From assembly GCF_022775115.1 (NCBI RefSeq), contig NZ_JALFLA010000011.1, positions 43,284-107,283 on the forward strand: a DNA stretch of 64,000 nt, given 5' to 3'. Positions within the stretch are counted from its first letter, which is position 1. Every line of letters starts with the position of its first letter. The position numbers and the translations under genes were made by a program. Source of the DNA: Agathobaculum sp. (GTDB lineage: Bacteria > Bacillota > Clostridia > Oscillospirales > Butyricicoccaceae). The notes beneath the pieces are model-generated. The model had not been told where the DNA came from. It did not search any database and saw nothing but the letters and a program-made list of their open reading frames with translations. Positions 9,203 to 18,200 of this stretch are shown here, piece by piece.

Positions 9203-10553
9203 GGGCCTGACGACAAAAATTTCATCCGCATTCAAGGGGCTGCGCAGCAAGGGGCGGCTGACCGAAGGCGATATCAAGGACGCGATGCGCGAGATCCGCA
9301 TGGCGCTGCTTGAGGCCGACGTAAACTTCAAGGTCACCAAGGATTTCATCAAAGCGGTCACCGAAAAGGCGACCGATACTGAAATTCTCGAAAGCCTGTC
9401 CCCCGCGCAGCAGGTTATCAAAATCGTTAACGAGGAACTGACCGCCCTGCTCGGCGGGCAGACGACCCGCCTGACCATTGCGCCCAACCCGCCGACGATC
9501 GTCATGATGGTCGGCCTGCAGGGCGCGGGCAAAACGACCAACTGCGCCAAGCTGGCCAGTCTCTTGCGCCGCCAGCAGCAGCGCCGCCCGCTGCTCGTCG
9601 CGTGCGACGTATACCGTCCCGCCGCGATCGAACAGCTTGGGGTGGTCGGTCGCCAGCTGGATATCAAGGTATATGACGAGGGGCAGGGCGACCCCGTCGA
9701 GATCGCGCAGCACGGCGTTGACTTTGCGCGCAGAAACGGCTTCGACCTTGTCTTTCTTGACACCGCCGGCCGGCTGCACATCGACGAAAAGCTGATGGAC
9801 GAGCTCAAGCGCATCAAGGCGGCTGTCAAGCCGACCGAGATCCTGCTCGTCGTAGATGCGATGACCGGACAGGACGCGGTCACCGTTTCCCAAACCTTTG
9901 ACGAAGCGCTCGGCATCGACGGCGTGCTGATGAGCAAGCTCGACGGCGACGCCCGCGGCGGCGCGGCGCTTTCGGTCAAGGCCGTTACCGGCAAGCCGAT
10001 CAAATTTATCGGCACGGGCGAAAAGCTCGGCGATATCGAGCCGTTCCACCCCGACCGCATGGCCAGCCGCATCCTCGGCATGGGCGACGTGCTGACGCTG
10101 ATCGAGAAAGCGCAGCAGAACATCGACCAGAAGCAGGCCGCCTCGGCCGCCAAGCGGCTGATGAGCGGCAAGCTGACGCTGACCGACTTCTACGATCAGC
10201 TGCAGCAGATGAAAAAGATGGGCTCGATGGAGGAAATGCTCGGTATGCTGCCCGGCGTGGACGCCAAGGCGCTCGCGGGCGCCAAGGTGGACGAAAAGCA
10301 GATGGCGCACACCGAGGCCATCATTCAATCCATGACCCCGAAGGAGCGGGATAACCCTTCCATCATCAATTTTTCGCGCAAAAAACGCATTGCCCGTGGC
10401 TGCGGACTGACGGTCGAGGCAGTCAACAAGCTCTTAAAGCAGTTTGAGGCCATGCAGAAAATGACCCGCCAGCTCAGCGGCATGGCGCGCGGCAAGGGCA
10501 AAAAAAAGCGCCGGGGTTTTCCCGGTCTGGGTGGGCTGAAGCTGCCCTTCTGA
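9192..10553 (+). CDS. ffh: Signal recognition particle protein Ffh
   Basis: Ffh binds signal sequences and SRP RNA, and with FtsY targets membrane proteins to the translocon. The 453-residue protein has an N-domain (1-85), a G-domain with GLQGAGKTT, DTAGR and the KLDGD specificity motif, and a Met-rich M-domain ending in the basic stretch KKKRRGFPGLGG. The start MAFEGLTTKISSAF at 9192 has GGAGG upstream within ylxM; longer N-terminal extensions of this frame only read ylxM out of frame. Confidence 0.97.
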   Translation: MAFEGLTTKISSAFKGLRSKGRLTEGDIKDAMREIRMALLEADVNFKVTKDFIKAVTEKATDTEILESLSPAQQVIKIVNEELTALLGGQTTRLTIAPNPPTIVMMVGLQGAGKTTNCAKLASLLRRQQQRRPLLVACDVYRPAAIEQLGVVGRQLDIKVYDEGQGDPVEIAQHGVDFARRNGFDLVFLDTAGRLHIDEKLMDELKRIKAAVKPTEILLVVDAMTGQDAVTVSQTFDEALGIDGVLMSKLDGDARGGAALSVKAVTGKPIKFIGTGEKLGDIEPFHPDRMASRILGMGDVLTLIEKAQQNIDQKQAASAAKRLMSGKLTLTDFYDQLQQMKKMGSMEEMLGMLPGVDAKALAGAKVDEKQMAHTEAIIQSMTPKERDNPSIINFSRKKRIARGCGLTVEAVNKLLKQFEAMQKMTRQLSGMARGKGKKKRRGFPGLGGLKLPF

Positions 10554-10579
10554 ATGTGTTGCCGCCCTGTTCCTTATGC

Positions 10580-10597
10580 TTGTAAAGTAATTTACAA
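10580..10597. promoter_or_regulatory. Perfect TTGTAAA/TTTACAA inverted repeat before rpsP
   Basis: This is an 18-base palindrome with seven base pairs and a 4-base centre. It lies 35 bases before the rpsP start and just after ffh. It could be an operator, an RNA hairpin or part of a promoter. No T-run makes it a terminator, and I see no clear -35/-10 pair here. Confidence 0.4.
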
Positions 10598-10631
10598 TAG
10601 ATCATTTCTATTTTAAGGAGGTGAATCATCC

Positions 10632-10874
10632 ATGGTAAAGATCAGACTGCGCCGCATGGGCGCAAAGAAGGCTCCGTTCTACCGCATCGTCGTTGCGGAC
10701 TCCCGTTACCCGCGTGACGGCCGTTTCATCGAGGAGATCGGCACCTACAATCCGCTGACCGAGCCCGCCACTGTTTCCGTTGACTCTGCGCGCGCGCAGG
10801 AGTGGATCAAGAATGGCGCTCAGCCGACCGATACCGTTCGCGGCATCCTGAAGAAAGCCGGCGTGCTGAACTGA
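10632..10874 (+). CDS. rpsP: 30S ribosomal protein S16
   Basis: S16 is a small-subunit assembly protein. The 80 residues begin [20 protein letters not shown] and include the typical [15 protein letters not shown] segment. AAGGAGG precedes the ATG. It heads the conserved rpsP-khpA-rimM-trmD order and may also be reached by read-through from ffh. Confidence 0.97.
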   Translation: MVKIRLRRMGAKKAPFYRIVVADSRYPRDGRFIEEIGTYNPLTEPATVSVDSARAQEWIKNGAQPTDTVRGILKKAGVLN

Positions 10875-10888
10875 GTGAGGTGGTCCAA

Positions 10889-11119
10889 ATGAAGGAATTG
10901 TTGACCTATATTGTCAAAAATCTGGTTTCCGAGCCGGATGCGATTGCCATTACCGAGGAGATCGACGGCGATAACGTCACCTTCTCTTTGCGCGTAGCGC
11001 CGGGAGACATGGGTCGCGTCATCGGCCGTCACGGCCGCATCGCAAAGGAAATCCGCACACTCATGAAAGCGGCAGGCAATCGTGAAAACAAACGTGTGAC
11101 CGTCGATATTCTCGACTGA
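10889..11119 (+). CDS. khpA: KH-domain RNA-binding protein KhpA (YlqC)
   Basis: KhpA is a small single-KH-domain RNA-binding protein, known in Gram-positives to work with KhpB on mRNA or sRNA and cell-elongation control. The 76-residue product has the KH GxxG loop in RVIGRHGRIAKEIRTL. The start MKELLTYIV at 10889 follows GTGAGGTGG; the upstream part of the same frame merely overlaps rpsP. Its position between rpsP and rimM is the conserved one. Confidence 0.94.
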   Translation: MKELLTYIVKNLVSEPDAIAITEEIDGDNVTFSLRVAPGDMGRVIGRHGRIAKEIRTLMKAAGNRENKRVTVDILD

Positions 11120-11164
11120 CGGCGGCGCAGGCGCTAAGGGCACTTACGCCGCTTCGCCCCGCGT

Positions 11165-11195
11165 AAAAAGCCCGGCACTTCGCCCGGGCTTTTTA
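11165..11195 (+). terminator. Intrinsic terminator after khpA
   Basis: A 10-11 bp stem (AAAAAGCCCGG / CCGGGCTTTTT) with a short loop ends in a run of five T. Confidence 0.85.
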
Positions 11196-11197
11196 CC

Positions 11198-11295
11198 AAA
11201 ACCGCTTCGCGGTTTTCTATTGCACACGCCGCACGGCGTTGACCGCTGAAAATCGCCGCATCGCGGCGATTTTATTATTACGCGCCCTCTGGCGC
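11198..11295 (+). repeat. Cluster of four further hairpins between khpA and rimM
   Basis: Four perfect inverted repeats follow the terminator: 11198-11216 (8 bp, 3-base loop), 11226-11239 (6 bp), 11249-11273 (11 bp, 3-base loop, then T-rich) and 11282-11295 (5 bp). Two are A/T-flanked and terminator-like. No promoter was recognised here, so rimM-trmD depends on read-through or on an unseen start site. Confidence 0.7.
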
Positions 11296-11323
11296 ATCTT
11301 TCGCTTGGAGGTTTTCACTCACT

Positions 11324-11830
11324 ATGCCCAAAAAATTTTTAGAGGCCGGCAAAATCGTCGGCACGCACGGCGTGCGCGGCGACCTGAAAGTGCAAAGCTG
11401 GTGCGACAGCCCCGCGGTGCTGTGTGACTTTGACACGCTCTATTTTGAGGAGCAAACGCCTGTCCATGTGCAAAAGGCGCAGGTACACAAAAACATCGTG
11501 CTCATGCACCTCTCGGGCGTGGACACGCTCGAAGCCGCCGAGACGCTGCGCGGCCGCGTGCTCTACCTTGACCGGGACGATGTTGCGCTCCCAGATGACC
11601 TCGTATTCATTCAGGACATCCTGTGCTTTCAGGTGCATGACCTGCGCACAGGCCGCGTGATCGGCCGCGTGCGCGATGTGCTCACCTCGGGCGCGGCGCA
11701 CGATCTGTACGAGATCGAGGGCGAAAACGGGCGGCTCATCTATGTGCCCGCAGCCAAGCCCTTTCTCAAGGAGATCGACATGAACGCCGGCATCATCTAT
11801 ATCGAAAGCATCGAGGGTCTGGTCGAATGA
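11324..11830 (+). CDS. rimM: Ribosome maturation factor RimM
   Basis: RimM binds S19 and helps mature the 30S head. The 168-residue protein shows the N-terminal RimM barrel (AGKIVGTHGVRGDLKV) and a C-terminal PRC-barrel domain (about residues 90-168) with AAKPFLKEIDM. GGAGG lies about 12 bases before the ATG. The stop overlaps trmD by four bases. It is preceded by the cluster of hairpins. Confidence 0.95.
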   Translation: MPKKFLEAGKIVGTHGVRGDLKVQSWCDSPAVLCDFDTLYFEEQTPVHVQKAQVHKNIVLMHLSGVDTLEAAETLRGRVLYLDRDDVALPDDLVFIQDILCFQVHDLRTGRVIGRVRDVLTSGAAHDLYEIEGENGRLIYVPAAKPFLKEIDMNAGIIYIESIEGLVE

Positions 11831-12558
11831 GGATCGACATTATGACGCTATTCCCGGAGATGATCGACGCAGTCATGCGGCAGAGCATCATCGGCCGCGC
11901 GCAGGACAAGGGGCTTGTCGAGGTGCGCGCGACCAACATCCGCGATTTTGCGCCGGACAAGCACCACAAGGCGGACGATGCGCCCTACGGCGGCGGACGC
12001 GGACAGGTCATGCTGGCCGAGCCGCTCTACCTGTGCCATCAGGCGCTCTGCGCGGGCGCACCCGTCCACACGGTGTTTCTCTCCGCGCAGGGGCGGCCGT
12101 TCGATCAGGACAAGGCGCGCGCCCTGCTCGCCAAGGGGCGCTTCATTTTGGTCTGCGGACACTATGAGGGCGTTGACCAGCGGTTTATCGACCAGTGCGT
12201 GGACGAGGAGATCTCGATCGGTGATTTTGTGCTGACCGGCGGTGAGATACCGGCCATGGCCGTAGCCGACGCGGTGTGCCGCATGGTGCCGGGCGTGCTG
12301 CCGGACGAGGATGCCTTCACCGCCGAAAGTCACTGGGAGGGCCTTTTGGAGCACCCGCAGTACACCCGTCCGGAAAATTGGCGCGGCCGCGCCGTGCCCG
12401 AGGTGCTGCTCTCCGGCCATCATGCCAAAATAGAAGCGTGGCGGCGCGAGATGAGCCTGCGCCGCACCAAGGCCGACCGCCCTGACCTGTACGCGCGGTT
12501 CACCCCGCGCACCGCGCAGGATGAAATGCTGCTCCGTAAACTCGAAGCACCCGACTGA
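11827..12558 (+). CDS. trmD: tRNA (guanine-N1)-methyltransferase TrmD
   Basis: TrmD makes m1G37 in tRNAs with S-adenosylmethionine through a trefoil-knot SPOUT fold, preventing +1 frameshifts. The 243 residues include DDAPYGGGRGQVM (usually GGGxGMVM), GDFVLTGGEIPAMA and the C-terminal substrate segment LLEHPQYTRP. It overlaps rimM by four bases. rplS, which commonly follows in this operon, is absent here. Confidence 0.96.
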   Translation: MRIDIMTLFPEMIDAVMRQSIIGRAQDKGLVEVRATNIRDFAPDKHHKADDAPYGGGRGQVMLAEPLYLCHQALCAGAPVHTVFLSAQGRPFDQDKARALLAKGRFILVCGHYEGVDQRFIDQCVDEEISIGDFVLTGGEIPAMAVADAVCRMVPGVLPDEDAFTAESHWEGLLEHPQYTRPENWRGRAVPEVLLSGHHAKIEAWRREMSLRRTKADRPDLYARFTPRTAQDEMLLRKLEAPD

Positions 12559-12633
12559 CCGGCAGGCCGGGTGGAGCAAGTCAAAAGCCGTGCCGCGTGA
12601 GATATCATAACCACTTTGAGGGAGAGTTTTGCC

Positions 12634-13320
12634 TTGACGAATAAAAAACACTATCTGCGCTGGTGGGATATTGCCATCGTCACATTGATCCTGTTTGGCA
12701 GCGCTATCTGGAATTCCACGCAAATCTTTTTGACGTCCGATCCCAATGCACTGGCGCAGGGTGCGCAGTTTTCAGCAGACGATAATATTTACGCAATCGT
12801 GGTGCAGTCGTTCGAGCTGGCCATTGCTTTTCTCTATTTGAAGGTCAGAAGATTCGATTTTTCACAATGGAAGTATCAGGTCACATGGAAAGGCACCCTG
12901 TTCGCGGCCGCCTTATTTCTGGGGCTTGCCTTGCTGATGGACATCATCAGCATTATCGCCTACGGCTGGCCGGCAGTCAGCGCGTCCATCGGCACGGGTG
13001 GGTTGACCATGCTGCTGGGGGAAATCGACCTCAGCCTTATTGTTTTTTCGCTGCTCAACGGCTTTTATGAGGAAATCTTTTTCCTCGGCATATGCACCGC
13101 CGTTGCCCAGCCGTACCAGCCGCTGTCGTTGGTTTACGCCCTGCTCGTGCGCGTTTCTTTCCACACCTATCAGGGCTTGCCTGCGGCGCTAGGCATCGGC
13201 CTCGGCGTTGGGTTGGTGTACTACATTTTTTTCAGAACAAAGGGCGAAAACCTGTATCCGTATATGCTTTCCCACTCCATTGCGGATGTGATCGGACTGG
13301 GCATCCTACCGCTTCTGTAG
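12634..13320 (+). CDS. CPBP-family intramembrane metalloprotease-like protein
   Basis: A polytopic membrane protein of about 228 residues. CPBP proteins (Rce1/Abi type) use Glu-Glu and His residues in the membrane. Here EEIFFLG lacks the Arg usual in EExxxR, SFHTYQG supplies the second motif, and LSHSIADVIG gives the C-terminal His/Asp. A TTG start at 12634 with GGGAG nine bases upstream is preferred; a second TTG at 12616 has no such site. It follows trmD by 75 bases and is likely at the end of that transcript. The substrate is unknown. Confidence 0.8.
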   Translation: MTNKKHYLRWWDIAIVTLILFGSAIWNSTQIFLTSDPNALAQGAQFSADDNIYAIVVQSFELAIAFLYLKVRRFDFSQWKYQVTWKGTLFAAALFLGLALLMDIISIIAYGWPAVSASIGTGGLTMLLGEIDLSLIVFSLLNGFYEEIFFLGICTAVAQPYQPLSLVYALLVRVSFHTYQGLPAALGIGLGVGLVYYIFFRTKGENLYPYMLSHSIADVIGLGILPLL

Positions 13321-13358
13321 GTTGCAGGGCATCCAATTCGCTGCTTTAGGATAGCGCA

Positions 13359-13386
13359 AAGCCGCCGTATGTACATACGGCGGCTT
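13359..13386. terminator. Bidirectional terminator between convergent genes
   Basis: A perfect 28-base palindrome (14-bp arms beginning AAGCCGCCG) with a T-rich continuation lies between the CPBP gene and the convergent minus-strand block. Confidence 0.85.
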
Positions 13387-13452
13387 CTTCCATGTGTCTA
13401 TGCGTTTTATCATCCGGCCGCGGAGAGTACCCGGCTTTCCGCCGCGCCCGCC

Positions 13453-14028
13453 TCACCGCTTCAGGTGTCTGCCGCCTTTCGCCCCTTTTTTGCCCTCTTT
13501 CCGCACCGGTTTCTCGCGGGGCGCGCGCTTCTTTTGCGGCGCGTCCTCTTTTGCGGCCTTCTTGCGCGGGGCGGACTGCTTTTGGACTTCCTCCTCGATG
13601 CGCTCTGCACCCTCCGGCAGCTCCTGTTCAAGGGCATCCAATGCCCGCCGGCAGAGCAGCCCCGCCCAAGGCGTTCTTCCTGTGAAGGCCGTCACCTGCA
13701 GCACCATTTCGTTTTGCTCCACCCGCAGCAGCACCGGATCCATCACGGCATTTCGGCACAGACATGCGCAGACCCCCGGCGCTTGCGCAAGAGCTACCGC
13801 TCTGCCTATGCCGCACAAAAGCTGCTCGATTCGGTCACGCGGCAGCTTATCGGGCAGGCGATAACTGCGCTGGCGCCTACTGAGTCCGAAAAAGCGCACC
13901 GCGCCGCTGCCATTGACCACGCCCTGCGGCAGAGCCAGCCGTCCTCGCTCGCGCGCGGCCAGCCTGCCGTCTGCTGTCCATACGGTCTTGCCCAGCAATA
14001 TTCTGCGAATCTCAGCCTTCTCCTGCAT
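13453..14028 (-). CDS. Hypothetical protein with Lys/Arg-rich tail
   Basis: The 191-residue product is not recognised. The first 130 residues look globular (MQEKAEIRRILLGKTVW at the start, several Cys near residues 75-95). The last 50 are a basic Lys/Arg/Glu-rich tail ending GKKGAKGGRHLKR, which suggests nucleic-acid or ribosome contact or a disordered tether. It overlaps the 3' end of the upstream lipoprotein gene by 17 bases and is the last gene of the long minus-strand secretion-like block. Confidence 0.75.
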   Translation of the reverse strand: MQEKAEIRRILLGKTVWTADGRLAARERGRLALPQGVVNGSGAVRFFGLSRRQRSYRLPDKLPRDRIEQLLCGIGRAVALAQAPGVCACLCRNAVMDPVLLRVEQNEMVLQVTAFTGRTPWAGLLCRRALDALEQELPEGAERIEEEVQKQSAPRKKAAKEDAPQKKRAPREKPVRKEGKKGAKGGRHLKR

Positions 14029-15148
14029 TCGATGCTCCTATCATGCTCTCCGCCGCGCGCAGCAGCTTCTCCTGTGTACCGGTTGCCAGCGCGGTCAGAG
14101 CGAAGCTGCGCCCCTGCTCGTCGGTCCAGAGGGCAGTCTGCTCAATTTCCGTGCTGTACAGCGTCACCGGGTATCCGCCAACCATCGTTTCCGTCCGTGT
14201 TCCGCCATCTTGCGCATAGGTTTGCCGCAGCGTATCCAGCGGCAGGCTCTTGCTGACGATACAGAGCCAGCTTGTCTCGTCCCATACCAGCCGCAGCTGA
14301 CCGTGGTCGGCAGTCCCGCCACCGTTCCAGTTTGCCGTCATGCAAGAGAGCACGCGGCTGCCCTCAGGCAGCGAAAAGTCACCCACCAATGCCTTCAGCT
14401 CCTGCATGCCGGGTATCTGGTCAGCCGGTATGTCATAAGACCCGGCCTGATGCTCGTTTACAGTGACCGCGCCATCCTCGCCTACGGTCAGTTGCAGGCG
14501 GATGCCAAAATCCTGCTCCAGATCATACACCACAAGTGCGGTCTGCCCCGCCTTAAGGCCGGTCATGCGCAATGTGCACCCGCTCTCATCATATACCTGA
14601 GACACAAGTTGGAGGAGCGTATCGTCATAGCCTATCGACTCCCATATATACGGCTTTTCACCGCTTTGCAGGTGTATGGTGAAATTACCCTGCTCATCCG
14701 TGTACAGGGTGTAGGGCACAGGGCCATCTTCTCCCGCAACCACGGCCGGCTGCTGCTCGATATACACCGTGTCCACCACCTTCAGCTTTTCCTTTTGGGT
14801 GGTTTGCAGCGTCATGGTGATCTGAAAGCGCAGCTCCTGCGGCGCGCTCTCCCGCCGGCAGGTGAAGGTCACGGCTCCGTTGCCTAAGCCCTGACCTGTG
14901 ATAGAAAACACGGCCTGCCCGTTCGTGCCGTCCTCCACGCTTTCCACTTGGATGGTGCCGTCCTCCGTGCCCCCGACCAGCCAGTGAAAGCCGTCCTCCG
15001 GCGCGCCTTGGATAGTCAGTTGCACGCTGCCATCCGATTTTTCCTTCCAAGCATAGGGGTGTGCCGAGCCTTGACCGCCCCGCCCGCTTCCACAGGCAGT
15101 GAGCAGGGTCAGGCTCAACGCCATCCATATCATAACCCATTTTTTCAC
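14012..15148 (-). CDS. Multi-domain lipoprotein, unknown function
   Basis: The 378-residue product has a lipoprotein signal peptide (MKKWVMIWMALSLTLLTAC, lipobox LTAC). After a short linker come two similar all-beta modules (about 35-130 and 140-240), each with a Gly-x-x-Trp or x-Tyr-x-Trp turn and a later Leu-x-x-Gly-x-x-x-Leu strand pair, a pattern that recalls chagasin/I42 inhibitors. The C-terminal part (about 250-378) is a different domain with GQLRLVWDETSW. The same beta module forms the small lipoprotein whose gene starts near 33.5 kb at the other end of the block. The function is not known. Confidence 0.8.
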   Translation of the reverse strand: MKKWVMIWMALSLTLLTACGSGRGGQGSAHPYAWKEKSDGSVQLTIQGAPEDGFHWLVGGTEDGTIQVESVEDGTNGQAVFSITGQGLGNGAVTFTCRRESAPQELRFQITMTLQTTQKEKLKVVDTVYIEQQPAVVAGEDGPVPYTLYTDEQGNFTIHLQSGEKPYIWESIGYDDTLLQLVSQVYDESGCTLRMTGLKAGQTALVVYDLEQDFGIRLQLTVGEDGAVTVNEHQAGSYDIPADQIPGMQELKALVGDFSLPEGSRVLSCMTANWNGGGTADHGQLRLVWDETSWLCIVSKSLPLDTLRQTYAQDGGTRTETMVGGYPVTLYSTEIEQTALWTDEQGRSFALTALATGTQEKLLRAAESMIGASNAGEG

Positions 15149-15232
15149 AAAGCATCCTCCTTAACACCAGCGCTCTCCCGCACCGAAATCCTCCGGTACG
15201 GGAGAGCGGCTTGCTTCATGCGGTTCGATTCC

Positions 15233-18200
15233 TCACGCGGCTGGCGCGGGCACTGGGGCGTTCTCCGGATCAAATGTGTTTTTCGTCTGATCGGAGGCGC
15301 CTCCCCCTGCCGTGGCGTTTTCAGCCGGTGCAGCCGGGTCAGTCGGTGTGGTCGGCGCAGCCGGGTCGTCGGTCGGCGCAGCCGGGTCGGTCGGCGTGGT
15401 CTGCCCGGCCTTGGTGCGTGGCTCAACGGCGATTTCCAGCACAGCTTGCATCATCGGCACCTCGTCAGACGAGATGGTGATCCGGTAATAGGCGGTGAGC
15501 TGATCGGACTCATTCGTTACCTTAAAGCGCACGGTATTGCCGCTCTGCTCGAGCGCGCCTGCCGCACTCTTGGTGTACTCTCCCAAACGCTGCACCGCAG
15601 TGATGGTATAGCCCGTGGTCGAGCCTTGAACAGCCGGGGTGATCGTCACCTCCTGCCCGCTTTCCACCAGCAGGCTGACCGTCCCGTTTTCCGCGCTCAC
15701 GCGCGTCTCCTCGCCGCTTGACAGGCTCTTTGTGACCGCAGCCGCGCTGACGCGGATGGCGGACAGGCCGATGCGCTCTGATGTGTTCCAGCTTTGCAGA
15801 TCACGCTGATAGTTGATCTCCTTGTCACCCATTCGCAGCACAGCGGACACCTTGCTCAGCGCGAGCGGCGCGGCGCCGCCGTTTTCACCCGTCGGGCTCA
15901 GGCTGATCCAGCGCAGCTCCTCTACCCCGGGAATCAGCAAGCGGATGGTCACTGTGCTGCCGGGCGTAAAGGCATTGCTTCCCTTTTCGGCATAGTCGCG
16001 GATATCGCGGATGACCGGCAGTTCCTTATTGACGCCATTGACATCCCGGTAGCTCAGGCGCATACCGACTGCGCCGGTGGCATTGTCCGCTGCGGCGGGC
16101 GTCTGCTCCAGCTGCGGCACGGTAAAGCTGAGGGTAAGCTGCCCCACTGTGCCGTTCTCGCCGGTCGTCTGGCTGGTGCACGCCATCACCTGATCAATCG
16201 TGCGCAGCGTCTTGCCATCCGCAAAGCTGAACCACGCGCTCAGGCGCTCGCTGCCGGCCTTTTCATTAACCTCGTACAGCGCTGCCGTGGCTGCATTGAC
16301 CGTTGCCACCAGATTGCTTGTGCCGCGCAGCTTGATACCCGTTATCTCCTTGACATATGGCTCCTCAAATATCAGCTCGACCGTTTTGCCCGCCCGCAGG
16401 TCGGTGTAGTTCTGGTCTGTCAGGAAAATATAGGCCGATTCGTATTCCTGCCGCCCCGCATCGTTGGTGGTGGTGTAGCGCAGCGCGACTGCGGCGTCGT
16501 GCTCCTCCGGCCTGAGCCATGTGTTCTGTGTGCCCTCACCGAAGGACAGCGTCACCACCTGCTTGGCGCCAACGCCGTCTTTCTTCGCCTCCGGCTTTGC
16601 ACTGATCGGCCTGAGCGACGCATTTAAGCCATCGAAGTTCAGATAGTAGGTATCGATCACCACACCCGCGCGCACCTGCTGCACTACCGCGTGATCGACC
16701 TTGACCAGCGCCACCGAGCGGTCATCCTTGAGCTCGGCCTTCAGCGACAAGTTGTTCAGCGTGCTGATGCCGGAAACCTCCAGCCCCAGCGCGGCGAGCA
16801 TCTTTTTGTCCCCGCCGCCTGCGGGCGCCAGCTCGCGGGACACCTGATAAAGCCCCTCATAGATTCTGCCGTACTGCGCGGTCGCGTACATGGTGTAGGC
16901 GTTCACCGCCGGGCTGTCCTCGCTCATATACACATAAACGTTGAGGGTATCGTTGATGGATTGCGGCGCGCGCGGCGGCAGGGTGGTGATTTGCCCGGAC
17001 TCTCCGCTTTGCTGATAGATCCTGTTTTCTGTGAAGGAGATGTCGATCTCATTGTCCTGATTCATGGCCAGAAACGTGGTATACGGGATATTGCCCGTGC
17101 TGGTGTGCGTGCAGAGCGGCTGCACCTCAGTCGAGCTGACCCACTCGTACTCATCGTTTACGTTGATCATGCGCCTGCCGCCCGCGCCCACCAAGGAAAC
17201 AGACACGGCCTTAATGTTCCATGTGGTGACCGTTGTGCTGCGCGCCTTCAGGCTAACGCCCACCACCTGCGATACATCGTCAATGCTGAGGATAAAGCGG
17301 TCAGTATGATCGGCTCGGAACATCAGCGCCGGATCGCTCTCGGCCTTATTCGGATAAAGATACTGCGCCAACTGCCTGTTCTCATCCGGGTAGTTCTTCT
17401 TTTTACCCATGTAGTCATACATGGCCTGTATCGCGTCAAAGGTCATCCGGCGCAGTTGTCCGTTGCCGTCATAGTATCTCAGCTCGCCGAACAGCTGTCC
17501 GACAAACTGCGGATCGGTCTTACTGTCGGTTTTCGTGTAAGCGCCGGTGGTGATCGAGAACTCCAGATTGACCACGTAAGAGCTGTAATCAACTCGGTAG
17601 CTTCTGACTAACTCGGCCGCAGATCGGCCGCGATATCCCATCGCCGTGCTGCCGGCCGCCTGGTCCTGATAGTTGATGTCGATCCAGCCGACATTGCCCA
17701 CCACCCACTGGCGGCTGGTGGATTCGGCCGTCTGCTTGCGGACGCTGATCTTTTCGATGTTCAGTTTGTCGAACACATCGCTGCTGTCAGCCGTGTCCTC
17801 CGGCAGTATCCTGACCGCGGTCAGCTCGCCCAAATCGCGGTTGGTGCTGATAACGAGGGTCTCCTCATAGCCGGTGCGGAAGCCGTCGGCGGACAGCTGC
17901 TGGTTGGCCAGCACATAGCCGCTCTTGCCGTTTTCAAACACGAGCTGGAAATAAAACTGGTTTTTCGAGCCGGAATCACCGTAGCTGCCGTTTGTGACCA
18001 TATCGTCCGCTACCTTGACCGCAACGATATAGGTATGCCGGTTCTTCGCAAAGCGCCCGAGCGTCTGCGTCGTTTCATAATCCATCGAGTACCGGTACTG
18101 CGACCAGTCCTCCTGTGTATCCTGAATCTGCATGGTGCTGTCCGAGGTAAAGCTTACCGTCCGCATATCGCCCGGCTCGACCAACACCTTCTGCTCGAGC

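Noticed and set aside
13321..13452. Possible attachment site at the left border of the secretion-like block
   Set aside because: The 28-base palindrome is a terminator; no direct repeat of it or of a tRNA end was found at the right border near 47.2 kb.
15338..15402. Short repeats that could suggest a CRISPR array
   Set aside because: The repeats are short, in frame and encode a Pro/Thr/Ala linker; there are no unique spacers of constant length and no cas genes.
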